Assembly (NCBI GenBank): GCA_041391665.1
Contig: JAWKNO010000002.1
Coordinates: 2,356,001-2,420,000, forward strand
Length of the DNA: 64,000 bases
Source of the DNA: Bacteroidia bacterium
GTDB taxonomy: Bacteria > Bacteroidota > Bacteroidia > J057
Direction of reading: 5' to 3'
The notes under the pieces are model-generated. The model saw only the letters and a list, made by a program, of their open reading frames with translations. It had not been told where the DNA came from and searched no databases. Each line of letters starts with the position of its first letter. Positions within the stretch are counted from its first letter, which is position 1. Position numbers and translations under genes: made by a program. Positions 1 through 9,200 of the stretch are shown here, in pieces.

Positions 1-321
1 GCTACCTGAGCAGGTACAGGTGTATGTTATGGCATCGGTCTGAACGATTTCTCCTTCCTCATTTTCATAAACCCAAAATACATTTTCAGGAAGCTCAAAC
101 GTCACTGAACTTCCATCTTCGGAAGGAATAACCCTGGTATCATCCGGAATACGAATATTTCCCACGTAGGTGTCTTTGGTTAGTTCCGGAAAGGCAAATA
201 GTGCCGATTCATGCTCTGAAGAAGCTTCCAAAGAGTAAGGCTCCTGCCTCAAATCAGACGTGCAGCCTGCAAGTGCTATTAACCCTAATGATAGCACCGC
301 GAATTGAATTTTCTGGTTCAT
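1..321 (-). CDS. Lipoprotein of unknown function (3' end outside window)
   Basis: An open frame runs from an ATG at 321 down to base 1 without a stop, so only the first 107 residues are visible. The N-terminus is basic then hydrophobic and ends in a lipobox L-A-G-C with the lipidated cysteine at residue 20, so the product should be exported and membrane-anchored. The visible mature part is acidic and soluble, and the last visible residues include a C-T-C-S-G motif whose two close cysteines could bind metal or form a disulfide; that is inference. It is divergent from the exoprotein array that starts at 483. I do not recognise the family. Confidence 0.75.
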   Translation of the reverse strand, partial: MNQKIQFAVLSLGLIALAGCTSDLRQEPYSLEASSEHESALFAFPELTKDTYVGNIRIPDDTRVIPSEDGSSVTFELPENVFWVYENEEGEIVQTDAITYTCTCSGS

Positions 322-482
322 AGAATAAAATGATTAATGAATAGTTGCGATATGGAATAAAGTAACTCATTTTTTTTTTGCGTGCAAGTATTTTTTATTC
401 TTTATTCGTTTTTATGATAAAAAGATAAATAATATCTGGATTGATTTCTTGCAAATCGCAATACCGTTGCCTAATTTCTGTT

Positions 483-2129
483 ATGAAAACACCCCTCCTG
501 ATCCTTACTTTTCTGTGCCTGCACCTCGCAGGGATCGCGCAGATACTGCCGCCGCAGTTTGAGTGGGCGCGAAGTATGGGCGGCTGGCAGGACGACAACC
601 TCGCCGACCTCGTCGTGGCCGAAGACGGAAGTGTGTATGTCACCGGCTCTTTTACGGATTTTATCTGCTTCGACACCCTCTGTTTTCCCGCTGCCAGCCC
701 CGATACTTCCGATATTTTTCTGGCTAAGTACGACTCGGTGGGGGTGTTGCAGTGGGCAAAAGTATTGGGCGGAGGCGGAGTGGATCAAGGCAAAACCCTC
801 GCACTCGATAGCCAGGGAAATGTGTTTCTGGGGGCGGGGTTTTCGGGGAAAATAGATTTGGGGGGAGGTTCTGTAATTGCAAATAATCAAACACCTAATG
901 ATTTTTCGCCCAGAGACTTTATCATAATTAAAATTTCCTATTCCGGAGATTTCTTGTCATTTTTACATCCACTTGGAAAAAATGTAATAGCTTTAATTGA
1001 AGAAATAACTATTTCTGAAGAAGGGCGACTTTACATCGCAGGAAAATCTTCTTCTGACAGTCTGATTTTTAGTAAAACTTTTTTTTTGCCACAAACTAAT
1101 ACAGATCGGTTTTTTATAGCAGGATTTGAAGGTGACTTTAGTCCGATATTCGTCTCAGAAATTACATTACCCAATAGCTCCTTCAGTGAAATTCGGGAGT
1201 TACAGTCAGGGAATAACGGCGATATTTATCTTTCCGGAAGGTTTAGTGATTCAATGATTATCGGGGGGCATACTTTTTTGCAATCGAGATCCCTGGGACG
1301 GTTTCTGGCCAAGTTTGAAGGGAATGGAAAATTTCGTTGGGCAAAAATAATTCCAGAAGAACTTTACGGTGTGAGTATTGATGAACGAGGACACACTTAT
1401 GTGACAGGATATTTATCAAATACAGAATCATTCGATTCGGAGCTGATTTTAGAAAAAGGAAATTTTATTTTATCATTTAATGAAGAGGGTAAAATTGTTT
1501 GGGGGAAAAATGTTTTTCAGGAAGGGTTTGGTTACACCCACACTTTTTATAACAGAGGGCAAGTGTATCTGGCTACAGCCTTCCGTGATAAAATAATAAT
1601 TAATTCCAAAATATTCTTTTCACAAGGGCAAACGGATATATTAATTGCACGTTATGACACTTTGGGTACTTGCATTTGGGTGAAGGCAACAGGAAGCAGT
1701 TCAATTGATAGAATTTCCAGTATTAACGGCAATAAAAATGGAGATGTAGTAATTGGCGGATGGTTCAATTATAGCTCAACCTCTTTTGATTCGCTTATTG
1801 TTCAGAATCTTGCACCTGGGCGAAATGAATTATTTATCGCCCAACTCCACCGCGACAGTCTCCCACCACTTCCTCAACCTCCCGCAGAGTGGACGGTATA
1901 TCCCAATCCTTTTGAGGGTCATGTCTTCCTTTGGGGTGATTTTGTGCTGGGGCCGCTAGATATAAGCTTATTTGACTTGTCCGGTCGGGAAATCTGGAAG
2001 ACGCAGATGTTGATTGAGGATACTATTTTTCCTATCCGTCTATCCGTGCCAGTGCTGCCGGATGGGTTTTATTTGCTGCGGCTTGGGCAGGGGGGACAGG
2101 AAATCGTGAAGAAGATGGTGAGGACTTAG
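483..2129 (+). CDS. SBBP-type beta-propeller exoprotein with T9SS sorting domain (array copy 1)
   Basis: A 548-residue secreted protein. Signal peptide at residues 1-20 ending at an A-Q cleavage site. It then has repeated blades of the form D-G-x-V-Y-V-T-G followed by D-I-F-L-A-K-Y-D and W, typical of SBBP repeats that fold as beta-propellers. The C-terminus (from about residue 473) is a type A T9SS sorting domain: YPNPF, D-L-S-G-R-E, then a basic tail. The ATG at 483 is chosen because both paralogues (2206 and 4593) begin at the same residue within a conserved context; an in-frame ATG at 441 is upstream of that homology. Bases 470-856 are nearly identical to the two downstream copies, while the middle (about 860-1800) is visibly more AT-rich and unrelated. 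Ligand unknown. Confidence 0.85.
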   Translation: MKTPLLILTFLCLHLAGIAQILPPQFEWARSMGGWQDDNLADLVVAEDGSVYVTGSFTDFICFDTLCFPAASPDTSDIFLAKYDSVGVLQWAKVLGGGGVDQGKTLALDSQGNVFLGAGFSGKIDLGGGSVIANNQTPNDFSPRDFIIIKISYSGDFLSFLHPLGKNVIALIEEITISEEGRLYIAGKSSSDSLIFSKTFFLPQTNTDRFFIAGFEGDFSPIFVSEITLPNSSFSEIRELQSGNNGDIYLSGRFSDSMIIGGHTFLQSRSLGRFLAKFEGNGKFRWAKIIPEELYGVSIDERGHTYVTGYLSNTESFDSELILEKGNFILSFNEEGKIVWGKNVFQEGFGYTHTFYNRGQVYLATAFRDKIIINSKIFFSQGQTDILIARYDTLGTCIWVKATGSSSIDRISSINGNKNGDVVIGGWFNYSSTSFDSLIVQNLAPGRNELFIAQLHRDSLPPLPQPPAEWTVYPNPFEGHVFLWGDFVLGPLDISLFDLSGREIWKTQMLIEDTIFPIRLSVPVLPDGFYLLRLGQGGQEIVKKMVRT

Positions 2130-2167
2130 CAGACCGAAGCCCGGATTTTTTATACTATTTCCGAAAT

Positions 2168-2583
2168 AAACTTGCCACTCTCCAATATTCTGCCTAATTT
2201 CTGTTATGAAAACACCCCTCCTGAGCGTTACTTTTCTGTGCCTGCACCTCGCGGTGGTCGCGCAGATACCGCCGCCACAGTTTGAGTGGGCGCGGAGTAT
2301 GGGCGGCTGGCAGGATGACGACCTCGCCGACCTCGCCGTGGCCGAAGACGGAAGTGTGTATGTCACCGGCTCTTTTACGGATTTTATCTGCTTCGACACC
2401 CTCTGTTTTCCCGCTGCCAGCCCCGATACTTCCGATATTTTTCTGGCTAAGTACGACTCGGTGGGGGTGTTGCAGTGGGCAAAGGTATTGGGCGGAGGCG
2501 GAGTGGATCAAGGCAAAGCCCTCGCACTCGACAGCCAGGGAAATGTGTTTCTCGGGGCGGGGTTTTCGGGGAAAATAGATGTA
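2168..2583 (+). repeat. Conserved 5' repeat of the exoprotein array (copy 2)
   Basis: This block covers 38 bases of untranslated leader plus about 378 coding bases. It is nearly identical to 4555-4879 (shorter, because copy 3 diverges earlier) and, from the leader's last part onward, to 470-856. Leader bases such as CCAATATTCTGCCTAATTTC are shared by copies 2 and 3, so the duplicated unit includes the region just upstream of the start codon. Similarity drops sharply at the downstream boundary. Confidence 0.85.
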
Positions 2584-3855
2584 GGGGGAGTCTTCTTGCA
2601 AGCGAATAATCCCAAAAAATCTTTTTATAACCCCTTAGACTTTTTTATTGCAAAAATTTCTCCTCAAGGTAGTATTCTAGCTATTTTTCATCCTAACGGA
2701 CAAGCCATTTCCTGGTTATACCAAATTTCTACAGATAGAAGAGATAATTTATACATAGCCGGGATCACAAACTCGGACAGTCTTATTTTTAGTGACGAAT
2801 TATTCCTCAAAACGAATGGCCCGGGTCAGTTTTTTATTGCCCGATTAGATTCTGTATTTCATCCTCAATACCTTACTGAGTGCGTGTTTCCGGGTTCGGG
2901 AGCAAGGGCAATAAAGGAAATAGAACCCAATCGGCAGGGCGAACTTTTTCTCACCGGTTATTTTGGGGATACCATGATTGTTCAGGGCAACATGCTTTCC
3001 CTCGGACTTTCCTCCCATCACTTTTTACTGAAACTGGATGCCAACGGGGAGTATCAATGGTCGGAACTGTTTAACGGAACAGATATTTGGGATATGACCC
3101 TTGATGAAAGAGGGAATATCTATTTCACAGGAAGCATGAGAGATAGTGTTTTATTCGATACACTTATCGTAAATCTGGGGCGAGCCAAATATCTGGCCAA
3201 ATATTCTTCAGAAGGACGAGTCCAATGGGTGAAAAAACCGGTTAATGGCTTCTTTAATAACCCTTCCCTCTTCTACAACCGGGGGCAGTTATACCTGGCA
3301 GGATCATTCTCCCACACCATCACCATCGGGGATAGTACTTTCACCTCCCCCCGTGAAGAGCAATTGCTGATTGCCCGGTATGATACAACAGGAAATCTGG
3401 TTTGGGTTCGGGCGATAAAAAACATTTCCGATCATCGGCTTATTCAGATTCAAGGAAATACAAAAGGCGACGTTACCCTTGCCGGTGGGTACAATTACAA
3501 TGGACTTTTTTTTGACTCTACACTCGTACTCAATGTCTTCCCTGCTTATATGGATGTCTTTGTTGCCCAACTCCACCGCGACAGCCTGTCTCCACTACCC
3601 CAGCCTCCCGCAGAGTGGACAGTATATCCCAATCCTTTTGAGGATCATGTCTTCCTCTGGGGAGACTTCATACAAGGGGCGTTGGAACTCTCATTGTACG
3701 ATCTCTCCGGCAGAGAAGTCTGGAAAACGCAGATGCTGGTGGAGGATACTATTTTTCCTCTACGAGTATCCGTGCCAGTTTTGCCGGGTGGGTTTTATTT
3801 GCTACGACTTGGGCAGGGGGGACGGGAAATCGTGAAGAAGATGGTGAGGGTCTAA
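2206..3855 (+). CDS. SBBP-type beta-propeller exoprotein with T9SS sorting domain (array copy 2)
   Basis: A 549-residue paralogue of the gene at 483. The signal peptide and first blades (to about residue 126) are almost identical to copies 1 and 3. From there to about residue 330 the sequence is its own; from about residue 325 onward it closely follows copy 3 (for example K-Y-S-S-E-G-R-V-Q-W-V-K-K). It ends in the same T9SS sorting domain with YPNPFEDH and D-L-S-G-R-E. The 76-base gap from copy 1 carries part of the conserved leader (from 2168). Known for the family: T9SS type A cargo is cleaved and attached to the cell surface or released. The specific role is not inferable. Confidence 0.85.
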   Translation: MKTPLLSVTFLCLHLAVVAQIPPPQFEWARSMGGWQDDDLADLAVAEDGSVYVTGSFTDFICFDTLCFPAASPDTSDIFLAKYDSVGVLQWAKVLGGGGVDQGKALALDSQGNVFLGAGFSGKIDVGGVFLQANNPKKSFYNPLDFFIAKISPQGSILAIFHPNGQAISWLYQISTDRRDNLYIAGITNSDSLIFSDELFLKTNGPGQFFIARLDSVFHPQYLTECVFPGSGARAIKEIEPNRQGELFLTGYFGDTMIVQGNMLSLGLSSHHFLLKLDANGEYQWSELFNGTDIWDMTLDERGNIYFTGSMRDSVLFDTLIVNLGRAKYLAKYSSEGRVQWVKKPVNGFFNNPSLFYNRGQLYLAGSFSHTITIGDSTFTSPREEQLLIARYDTTGNLVWVRAIKNISDHRLIQIQGNTKGDVTLAGGYNYNGLFFDSTLVLNVFPAYMDVFVAQLHRDSLSPLPQPPAEWTVYPNPFEDHVFLWGDFIQGALELSLYDLSGREVWKTQMLVEDTIFPLRVSVPVLPGGFYLLRLGQGGREIVKKMVRV

Positions 3856-3865
3856 TCCTTTTGCG

Positions 3866-3897
3866 ATTGAATTTTATCAGATTTTTAACTAAATTCG
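3866..3897 (+). promoter_or_regulatory. Candidate promoter of the DUF433/DUF5615 pair
   Basis: A TTG at 3867-3869 is followed after 20 bases by TAAATTCG (3890-3897), one mismatch from the Bacteroidota -7 box TAnnTTTG. Transcription would begin near 3903, 14 bases before the ATG at 3917. This would let the toxin-antitoxin pair be expressed independently of the upstream exoprotein gene. Confidence 0.4.
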
Positions 3898-3916
3898 TCT
3901 TAAAGAAAAGAGCGAA

Positions 3917-4147
3917 ATGAACTGGCAGGATTATATAGAGTCAAACCCTAAAATAATGTTTGGGAAACCGGTAATCAAAGGTACGCGCATTCCGGTAGAA
4001 TTAATCCTTGAAAAATTGTCTTTGGGCGAATCTATTCCCCAATTATTAAAAGCCTATCCCCATATCTCGGAAAAGGCAATTTTTGCCTGTTTTGCGTTCG
4101 CTGCCGAATCTGTCCGTAATGAAATTATCCTGCCCCTCGCTTCCTAA
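3917..4147 (+). CDS. DUF433 family antitoxin-like protein
   Basis: A 76-residue protein with the typical DUF433 opening (N-P-x-I-M-F-G-K-P-V-I-K-G-T-R-I-P-V) and a helix-turn-helix-like C-terminal half (L-L-K-A-Y-P-H-I-S-E-K-A-I). DUF433 proteins commonly precede a PIN-like DUF5615 gene and are regarded as DNA-binding antitoxins of VapBC-like modules. Here the partner follows after 9 bases. The gene lies between array copies 2 and 3 and looks like an insertion between them. Confidence 0.85.
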   Translation: MNWQDYIESNPKIMFGKPVIKGTRIPVELILEKLSLGESIPQLLKAYPHISEKAIFACFAFAAESVRNEIILPLAS

Positions 4148-4156
4148 TTCCTCCTC

Positions 4157-4513
4157 ATGAAATTTTTGGCGGATGAAAACACCGATGGGATTATGGTAGC
4201 CTTACTTAGGCAAAAAGGATTTACGGTATTAGACATTAAAGAACTATCTCCAGGCATTGATGATATTGAAGTCTTGAAAATGGCGAATCAAGAGAATGCC
4301 ATCCTGATTACAGAGGATAAAGATTTTGGAGAATTAGTCTATCGGCTAAAAATGGTAAATCATGGGGTAATGCTTATTCGGTTGAGCGGATGGGAAAGCA
4401 GCCAGAAAGGCAAATATGTGGCAGAAGTCATAGACCGGCACAAAGAACAGTTTTGGGACTCATTTTCAGTCATCAGTACTGATAAAATCCGAATCCGTAA
4501 AATGATGAAGTGA
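4157..4513 (+). CDS. DUF5615 PIN-like toxin
   Basis: A 118-residue PIN-like (Mut7-C/DUF5615) protein. The start has the acidic L-A-D-E-N motif (D6, E7), and a second acidic cluster I-T-E-D-K-D-F-G-E-L lies near residues 55-65, as expected for a metal-dependent nuclease active site. It follows its DUF433 partner by 9 bases, giving a two-gene toxin-antitoxin-like operon. The nuclease target is not predictable from sequence; the toxin role is inferred from family context. Confidence 0.83.
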   Translation: MKFLADENTDGIMVALLRQKGFTVLDIKELSPGIDDIEVLKMANQENAILITEDKDFGELVYRLKMVNHGVMLIRLSGWESSQKGKYVAEVIDRHKEQFWDSFSVISTDKIRIRKMMK

Positions 4514-4554
4514 TTTAATTTCATCTACTCTGATTTTTTAGACCCTTCCCCCAA

Positions 4555-4879
4555 AAACTTGCCAATCTCCAATATTCTGCCTAATTTCTGTTATGAAAAC
4601 ACCCCTCCTGATCGTTGCTTTCTTATGCCTGCGCCTCGCGGTGGTCGCACAAATACCGCCGCCCCAGTTTGAGTGGGCGCGGAGTATGGGCGGCTGGCAG
4701 GATGACGACCTCGCCGACCTCGCCGTGGCCGAAGACGGAAGTGTGTATGTCACCGGCTCTTTTAAGGATTTTATCTGCTTCGATACCCTCTGTTTTCCCG
4801 CCGCCAGCCCCGATACTTCCGATATTTTTCTGGCGAAGTATGACTCCGTGGGGGTGTTGCAGTGGGCTAAAGCCTGGGG
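4555..4879 (+). repeat. Conserved 5' repeat of the exoprotein array (copy 3)
   Basis: Leader plus the first about 95 codons of copy 3 match 2168-2490 with only scattered substitutions. The leader match begins at AAACTTGCCA (4555) immediately downstream of the toxin-antitoxin segment, so the toxin-antitoxin pair sits upstream of an intact duplicated unit rather than interrupting it. Confidence 0.8.
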
Positions 4880-6242
4880 TGGAAGAGGAATAGACGAGGG
4901 AAAAGCGCTGGCGCTGGACAAAGACCAAAATCTGTATATAACCGGGATATTTGCCGACACCTTTGCGGTAGATCATCATCTTCTTCAATCCCGGGATGCC
5001 GGAAGATCGAGGCAATTTTACACAGATATTTTTATCCTTAAGCTAAATCCACAGGGGGAGATATTAGCTATTAGTCTAGTGGGTGGCCGATCCTTGGACC
5101 GGGTCGAAACACTTCATCTGGATTCTTCCGGTGATATCCATATTGCTGGTTGGTTTTATTCGGATTCCCTATTTCTTGTGAATAGTTTTTCATTAATGGG
5201 CAAAAATGATAGTTATAAACTTTTTTGGGTTAAGTATGATTCTGATCTGAAAATTGTTCGTGCAAAAAAAATGGAAGTTTCACAAAACTTTAGTCCTCAT
5301 ATACATAATATAAGTTCTGATAATTATGGGATTTATTTATATGGCTTTTTTGGAGATTCTCTTGTAATCGAAAACAATGTATTAACATCTTCAAAATCCT
5401 CTCATAACTTTTTGATGAGATGGAATAAAGAAGGCACCTATCAATGGTCTGAACTTTTTACAAAAGCCCAAATCTATGATATGGCAGTGGATGAAGCGGA
5501 AAATGTGTATTTGTTTGGGGAAATGGGAGATAGTGCCATTTTTGATACCCTTACTTTCATGGAAGGTCGAGCAATATATCTGGCAAAATATTCCTCAGAA
5601 GGACGAGTACAATGGGTGAAAAAACCAGTAAATGGCTTATTAAATAATCAGTCTATCTGCTACAACCGGGGGCAGCTATATCTGACAGGATCATTCTCCC
5701 ACACCATCACCATCGGGGATAGCACGTTCACTTCTCCACGTGTTGAACAATTGCTGATTGCCCGGTATGATACAACAGGAAATTTGGTTTGGGTTCGTAG
5801 AGTAGCCAGCACATCATATTTTTCACCTTTGAGAGTTAGAGGTAATACAAAAGGCGACGTTACCCTTGCCGGTGGGTACAATTACAACGGGCTTTTTTTT
5901 GACTCTACACTTGTAATCAATGTCTTCCCTGCTTATATGGATGTTTTTGTCGCCCAACTCCACCGCGACAGCCTCCCTCTGCTTCCCAAGCCTCCCGCAG
6001 AGTGGGCGGTATATCCTAATCCTTTTGAAGATCATCTCTTCCTCTGGGGAGATTTCTTACAAGGGGTGCTGGAACTCTCATTGTACGATCTTTCTGGCAG
6101 AGAAATCTGGAAAACGCAGATGCTTATGGAGGATACTATTTTTCCCCTCCACGTCCCTATACCTGTACTTTCCGCAGGGTTTTACCTGTTACAGATTGGG
6201 CAAGGGAGGAGATCTGTAGTAAAAAAAATGATTAAGAGATAA
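4593..6242 (+). CDS. SBBP-type beta-propeller exoprotein with T9SS sorting domain (array copy 3)
   Basis: A 549-residue third paralogue: signal peptide to about residue 20, conserved first blades to about residue 95, a private AT-rich middle (roughly residues 100-310), then a segment strongly matching copy 2, and a C-terminal T9SS sorting domain (YPNPFEDH, D-L-S-G-R-E, tail V-K-K-M-I-K-R). It is followed after 12 bases by the large metallopeptidase-like T9SS gene, suggesting shared transcription. The same-length, different-core pattern across the three copies points to diversification of the binding surface, which is inference. Confidence 0.85.
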   Translation: MKTPLLIVAFLCLRLAVVAQIPPPQFEWARSMGGWQDDDLADLAVAEDGSVYVTGSFKDFICFDTLCFPAASPDTSDIFLAKYDSVGVLQWAKAWGGRGIDEGKALALDKDQNLYITGIFADTFAVDHHLLQSRDAGRSRQFYTDIFILKLNPQGEILAISLVGGRSLDRVETLHLDSSGDIHIAGWFYSDSLFLVNSFSLMGKNDSYKLFWVKYDSDLKIVRAKKMEVSQNFSPHIHNISSDNYGIYLYGFFGDSLVIENNVLTSSKSSHNFLMRWNKEGTYQWSELFTKAQIYDMAVDEAENVYLFGEMGDSAIFDTLTFMEGRAIYLAKYSSEGRVQWVKKPVNGLLNNQSICYNRGQLYLTGSFSHTITIGDSTFTSPRVEQLLIARYDTTGNLVWVRRVASTSYFSPLRVRGNTKGDVTLAGGYNYNGLFFDSTLVINVFPAYMDVFVAQLHRDSLPLLPKPPAEWAVYPNPFEDHLFLWGDFLQGVLELSLYDLSGREIWKTQMLMEDTIFPLHVPIPVLSAGFYLLQIGQGRRSVVKKMIKR

Positions 6243-6254
6243 AACAATTATTAG

Positions 6255-9200
6255 ATGAACCATAGGATACACATTTACCTTGCTTGTATTCTGATTTTTA
6301 TCCTCCTCTTACCACATTATTTACAATCTCAGGATTACGGATGTTTTTCCGGAGATACGATTCCGACCATTCCCACTAATGGGTTGAAAAATTCCTATTT
6401 TGGAGCAAGTCATACGCCTAAGGGGAACTTGAATATTTTGGTCATCTTTATTAGATATAATTCAGGGAATAAACCTCAACCGGGATCGGGATGGGGCACA
6501 TGGCCTGACAACGATTCCCTTCCAGAAATGGTTAGAAGCAAATATGGAATCCCCGGTATGAATGACCTCTTCAACGAAGACCCCAATACCCTCATGGCAG
6601 CGGGGCAGGTGAAAAATCTGAGCCAGTTTTATTACCTGATGTCGGATGGGAAGTTTAAGCTGACAGCCAAAGTCTATCCGCAGCAGGTGCCCGTGGACTA
6701 TGTGGCTGCGGGGGATACGGTATATGATACTTTATACCATCCCATTACCGGACTCCCTTATGATACTTTAATGCTGACCAACGATACAGACGGGAAAGCA
6801 CGGGCAGCATACATGAATGCCCGCGCTATCGAATGGATTGCTACGCACGATCCCACTTTTGACTGGGGGGCTTTTGACCAGCGAGCCAACGGCCCTGACT
6901 TTGCTTACGATAATAGCACATCTCCGACTCCGGATAGTGTGATTGACTATATCGTTTTTATGCACCGGGAAGGCGGGAGCGTAACAGGGCTGAGCGGAGC
7001 CGTTTTTAATACCCCAGTTTTAAAAATACCGGGGACAAATTATAAGATCGTCTCAAATTACGGCCATTTTGGTAGCCGATGTACACCCAGTGTCGAAAAT
7101 AACTACGATTATTTTACCCATGAGTTTGCCCATAGTCTTTATTCCTGTCCGCATTACATGGGAGCCAATGCCTATGTGGTAGGAAACAAACTCAATCAAT
7201 ACTACGGCTGGGGCATGATGTCCCGGCTCTGGCCAGTGTTTTTTACTGCCAATGCGTGGGAACGTTGGTATCTCGGCTGGTCAAAACCTGACTCAGTATA
7301 TACCAACCGGCAGGTGCTTTTGTATGATTTTTCTGCTACAGATACAAATTTAACCCGTGCCATTCAAATACCGATTCCCAACTCCGGCGGACAGATGTTG
7401 TGGATAGAAAATCATCAGAAGACGGGCGTTTGGGATTATAAACCCTTTTACAATACCTCGCCACAACCTGATGTTGCACCTGGTATCTACATGTACACCA
7501 CCTACTCGGGAATGAATAATCATACAACACCGGGCGGATTACATGATGCAAACTGGGCCAATGGAATGATGGTATATCACGCCGGGGGAAATTACGATAT
7601 GTACCCAACCAATGATCCCTGCGCTACGGTGTTTGGTGCTACCGGTTGTTTTCCTTTGTTTGATACTGATAGCATGCTGGCTCGACCCAATCCCTTTTCC
7701 GGGAGTCATTTTTTGCAGAGCATTACAGGCGACTGGGACGGAGACGATAGTATTCGTATCAGCGTAGTAACAAATTCGGGGGGAATTGAATTAAACGAAA
7801 GAGAAGTAGTATGGCGGGAAAAAAATAGTGGGATCGCTACTGCTACTTATGCCCATACCGGTGATACCCGTATGGCTTTTGACGTGGGCGATAAAATCGG
7901 GCTATCAGGGATTGTACCGGTAAAAAATTTTCCTAAATATTCAACTTCCACCCAAAAAAATGAACCCTTTCAACTCAATGGGATTCAGGTGGAGGTTGTA
8001 TCTTACAACTCAACTACCGGGGCTTACCTGCTGGATATAAAATTTGATAAGTATGAGATCAACGAAGATAAACGCTGGTGTGGGGAGTTTATTCTTCCCA
8101 GTCTCAGTGGAGATACCCTCCTTGTTGCTAAAGGAAAAAATTTATTGCTGGATCTCAGTGGCACTCCGGATCGCCTCTATATAAATCCTGTTACTCAGAC
8201 ACTGGTAAATCCTTCCTCCCTCAGTCTGCAACCAGGGGCCTTGATGAAACTGGATTCAGGAGCAACAATGACTGTGCAGAATCATAGCTCATTCACCCTC
8301 GAAGGATCAAACGCCAAGCTTTTTCTTGGAAAAAATGCTACCCTGCATATCCGGGATCACAGCCTGATGGAACTAAAAACCAATTCAGTTGTTATTCTGG
8401 AGGAAGGTGCAAAAATCATTGTGGATTCGACTGCGAGTCTGATTATGCGAAAACCTTCTTATCTCGATGTGAAAAATCACGGAGAGGTAATTATCAAAAC
8501 CGGAGGGTCATTCCGGTTTGAAGGGAATTCCGATCTTCGGTTACTGGGAGATAACTCGTGTCTGAATATTCAGGGGAACTGGACATTAGCAGAATCTGCC
8601 ATATTTAATATGGTGTATGGGCTGAATTTTAAAGGATTTATTCGTTTGGGAATGAATCAGGCAACCGGGTTAATGGCTGGAAATGTTTTTCTGGAAGATA
8701 CTTTATGTGTAATCAATTTGCAGGGAAATGGAAACAGTGACCTTATTCTGCAAATTGATGAAGGAACTGAGTTTTTCCCGGAACTGGGTGTGTTTAATTT
8801 CGGTATGCGAAAGGGGAAAATTGAGATGGGGGAAAATGCAAGAATTGTTATTCCACCCTTACCTGCTAATAAAACACTATATCTCACTGATCTCAATATA
8901 GTTTCCAAAACCCCTCCGGACAAACACAAGGGAATCTTTATTCTAGGCCCGCGACAACATGTTATTGAAAACGTCAACGTTTCCGATGGGAATCCGGGTA
9001 TTACCAGTTGGCAGGCGTTGATATCCGGAGGAGAAAGGCTGAAGATTCGCAATTCCGTTTTTACAGATAATACGCTGGCTATTTACACCATTCGCGGAAA
9101 TGCTATTTTAGAAGATGTGACAATGGATGAAAACGATACGGGTTGGAAAGCGGATGTAACTCATTTACCCGGCGAAATTCTGAATGGATATTTTCAGGAT

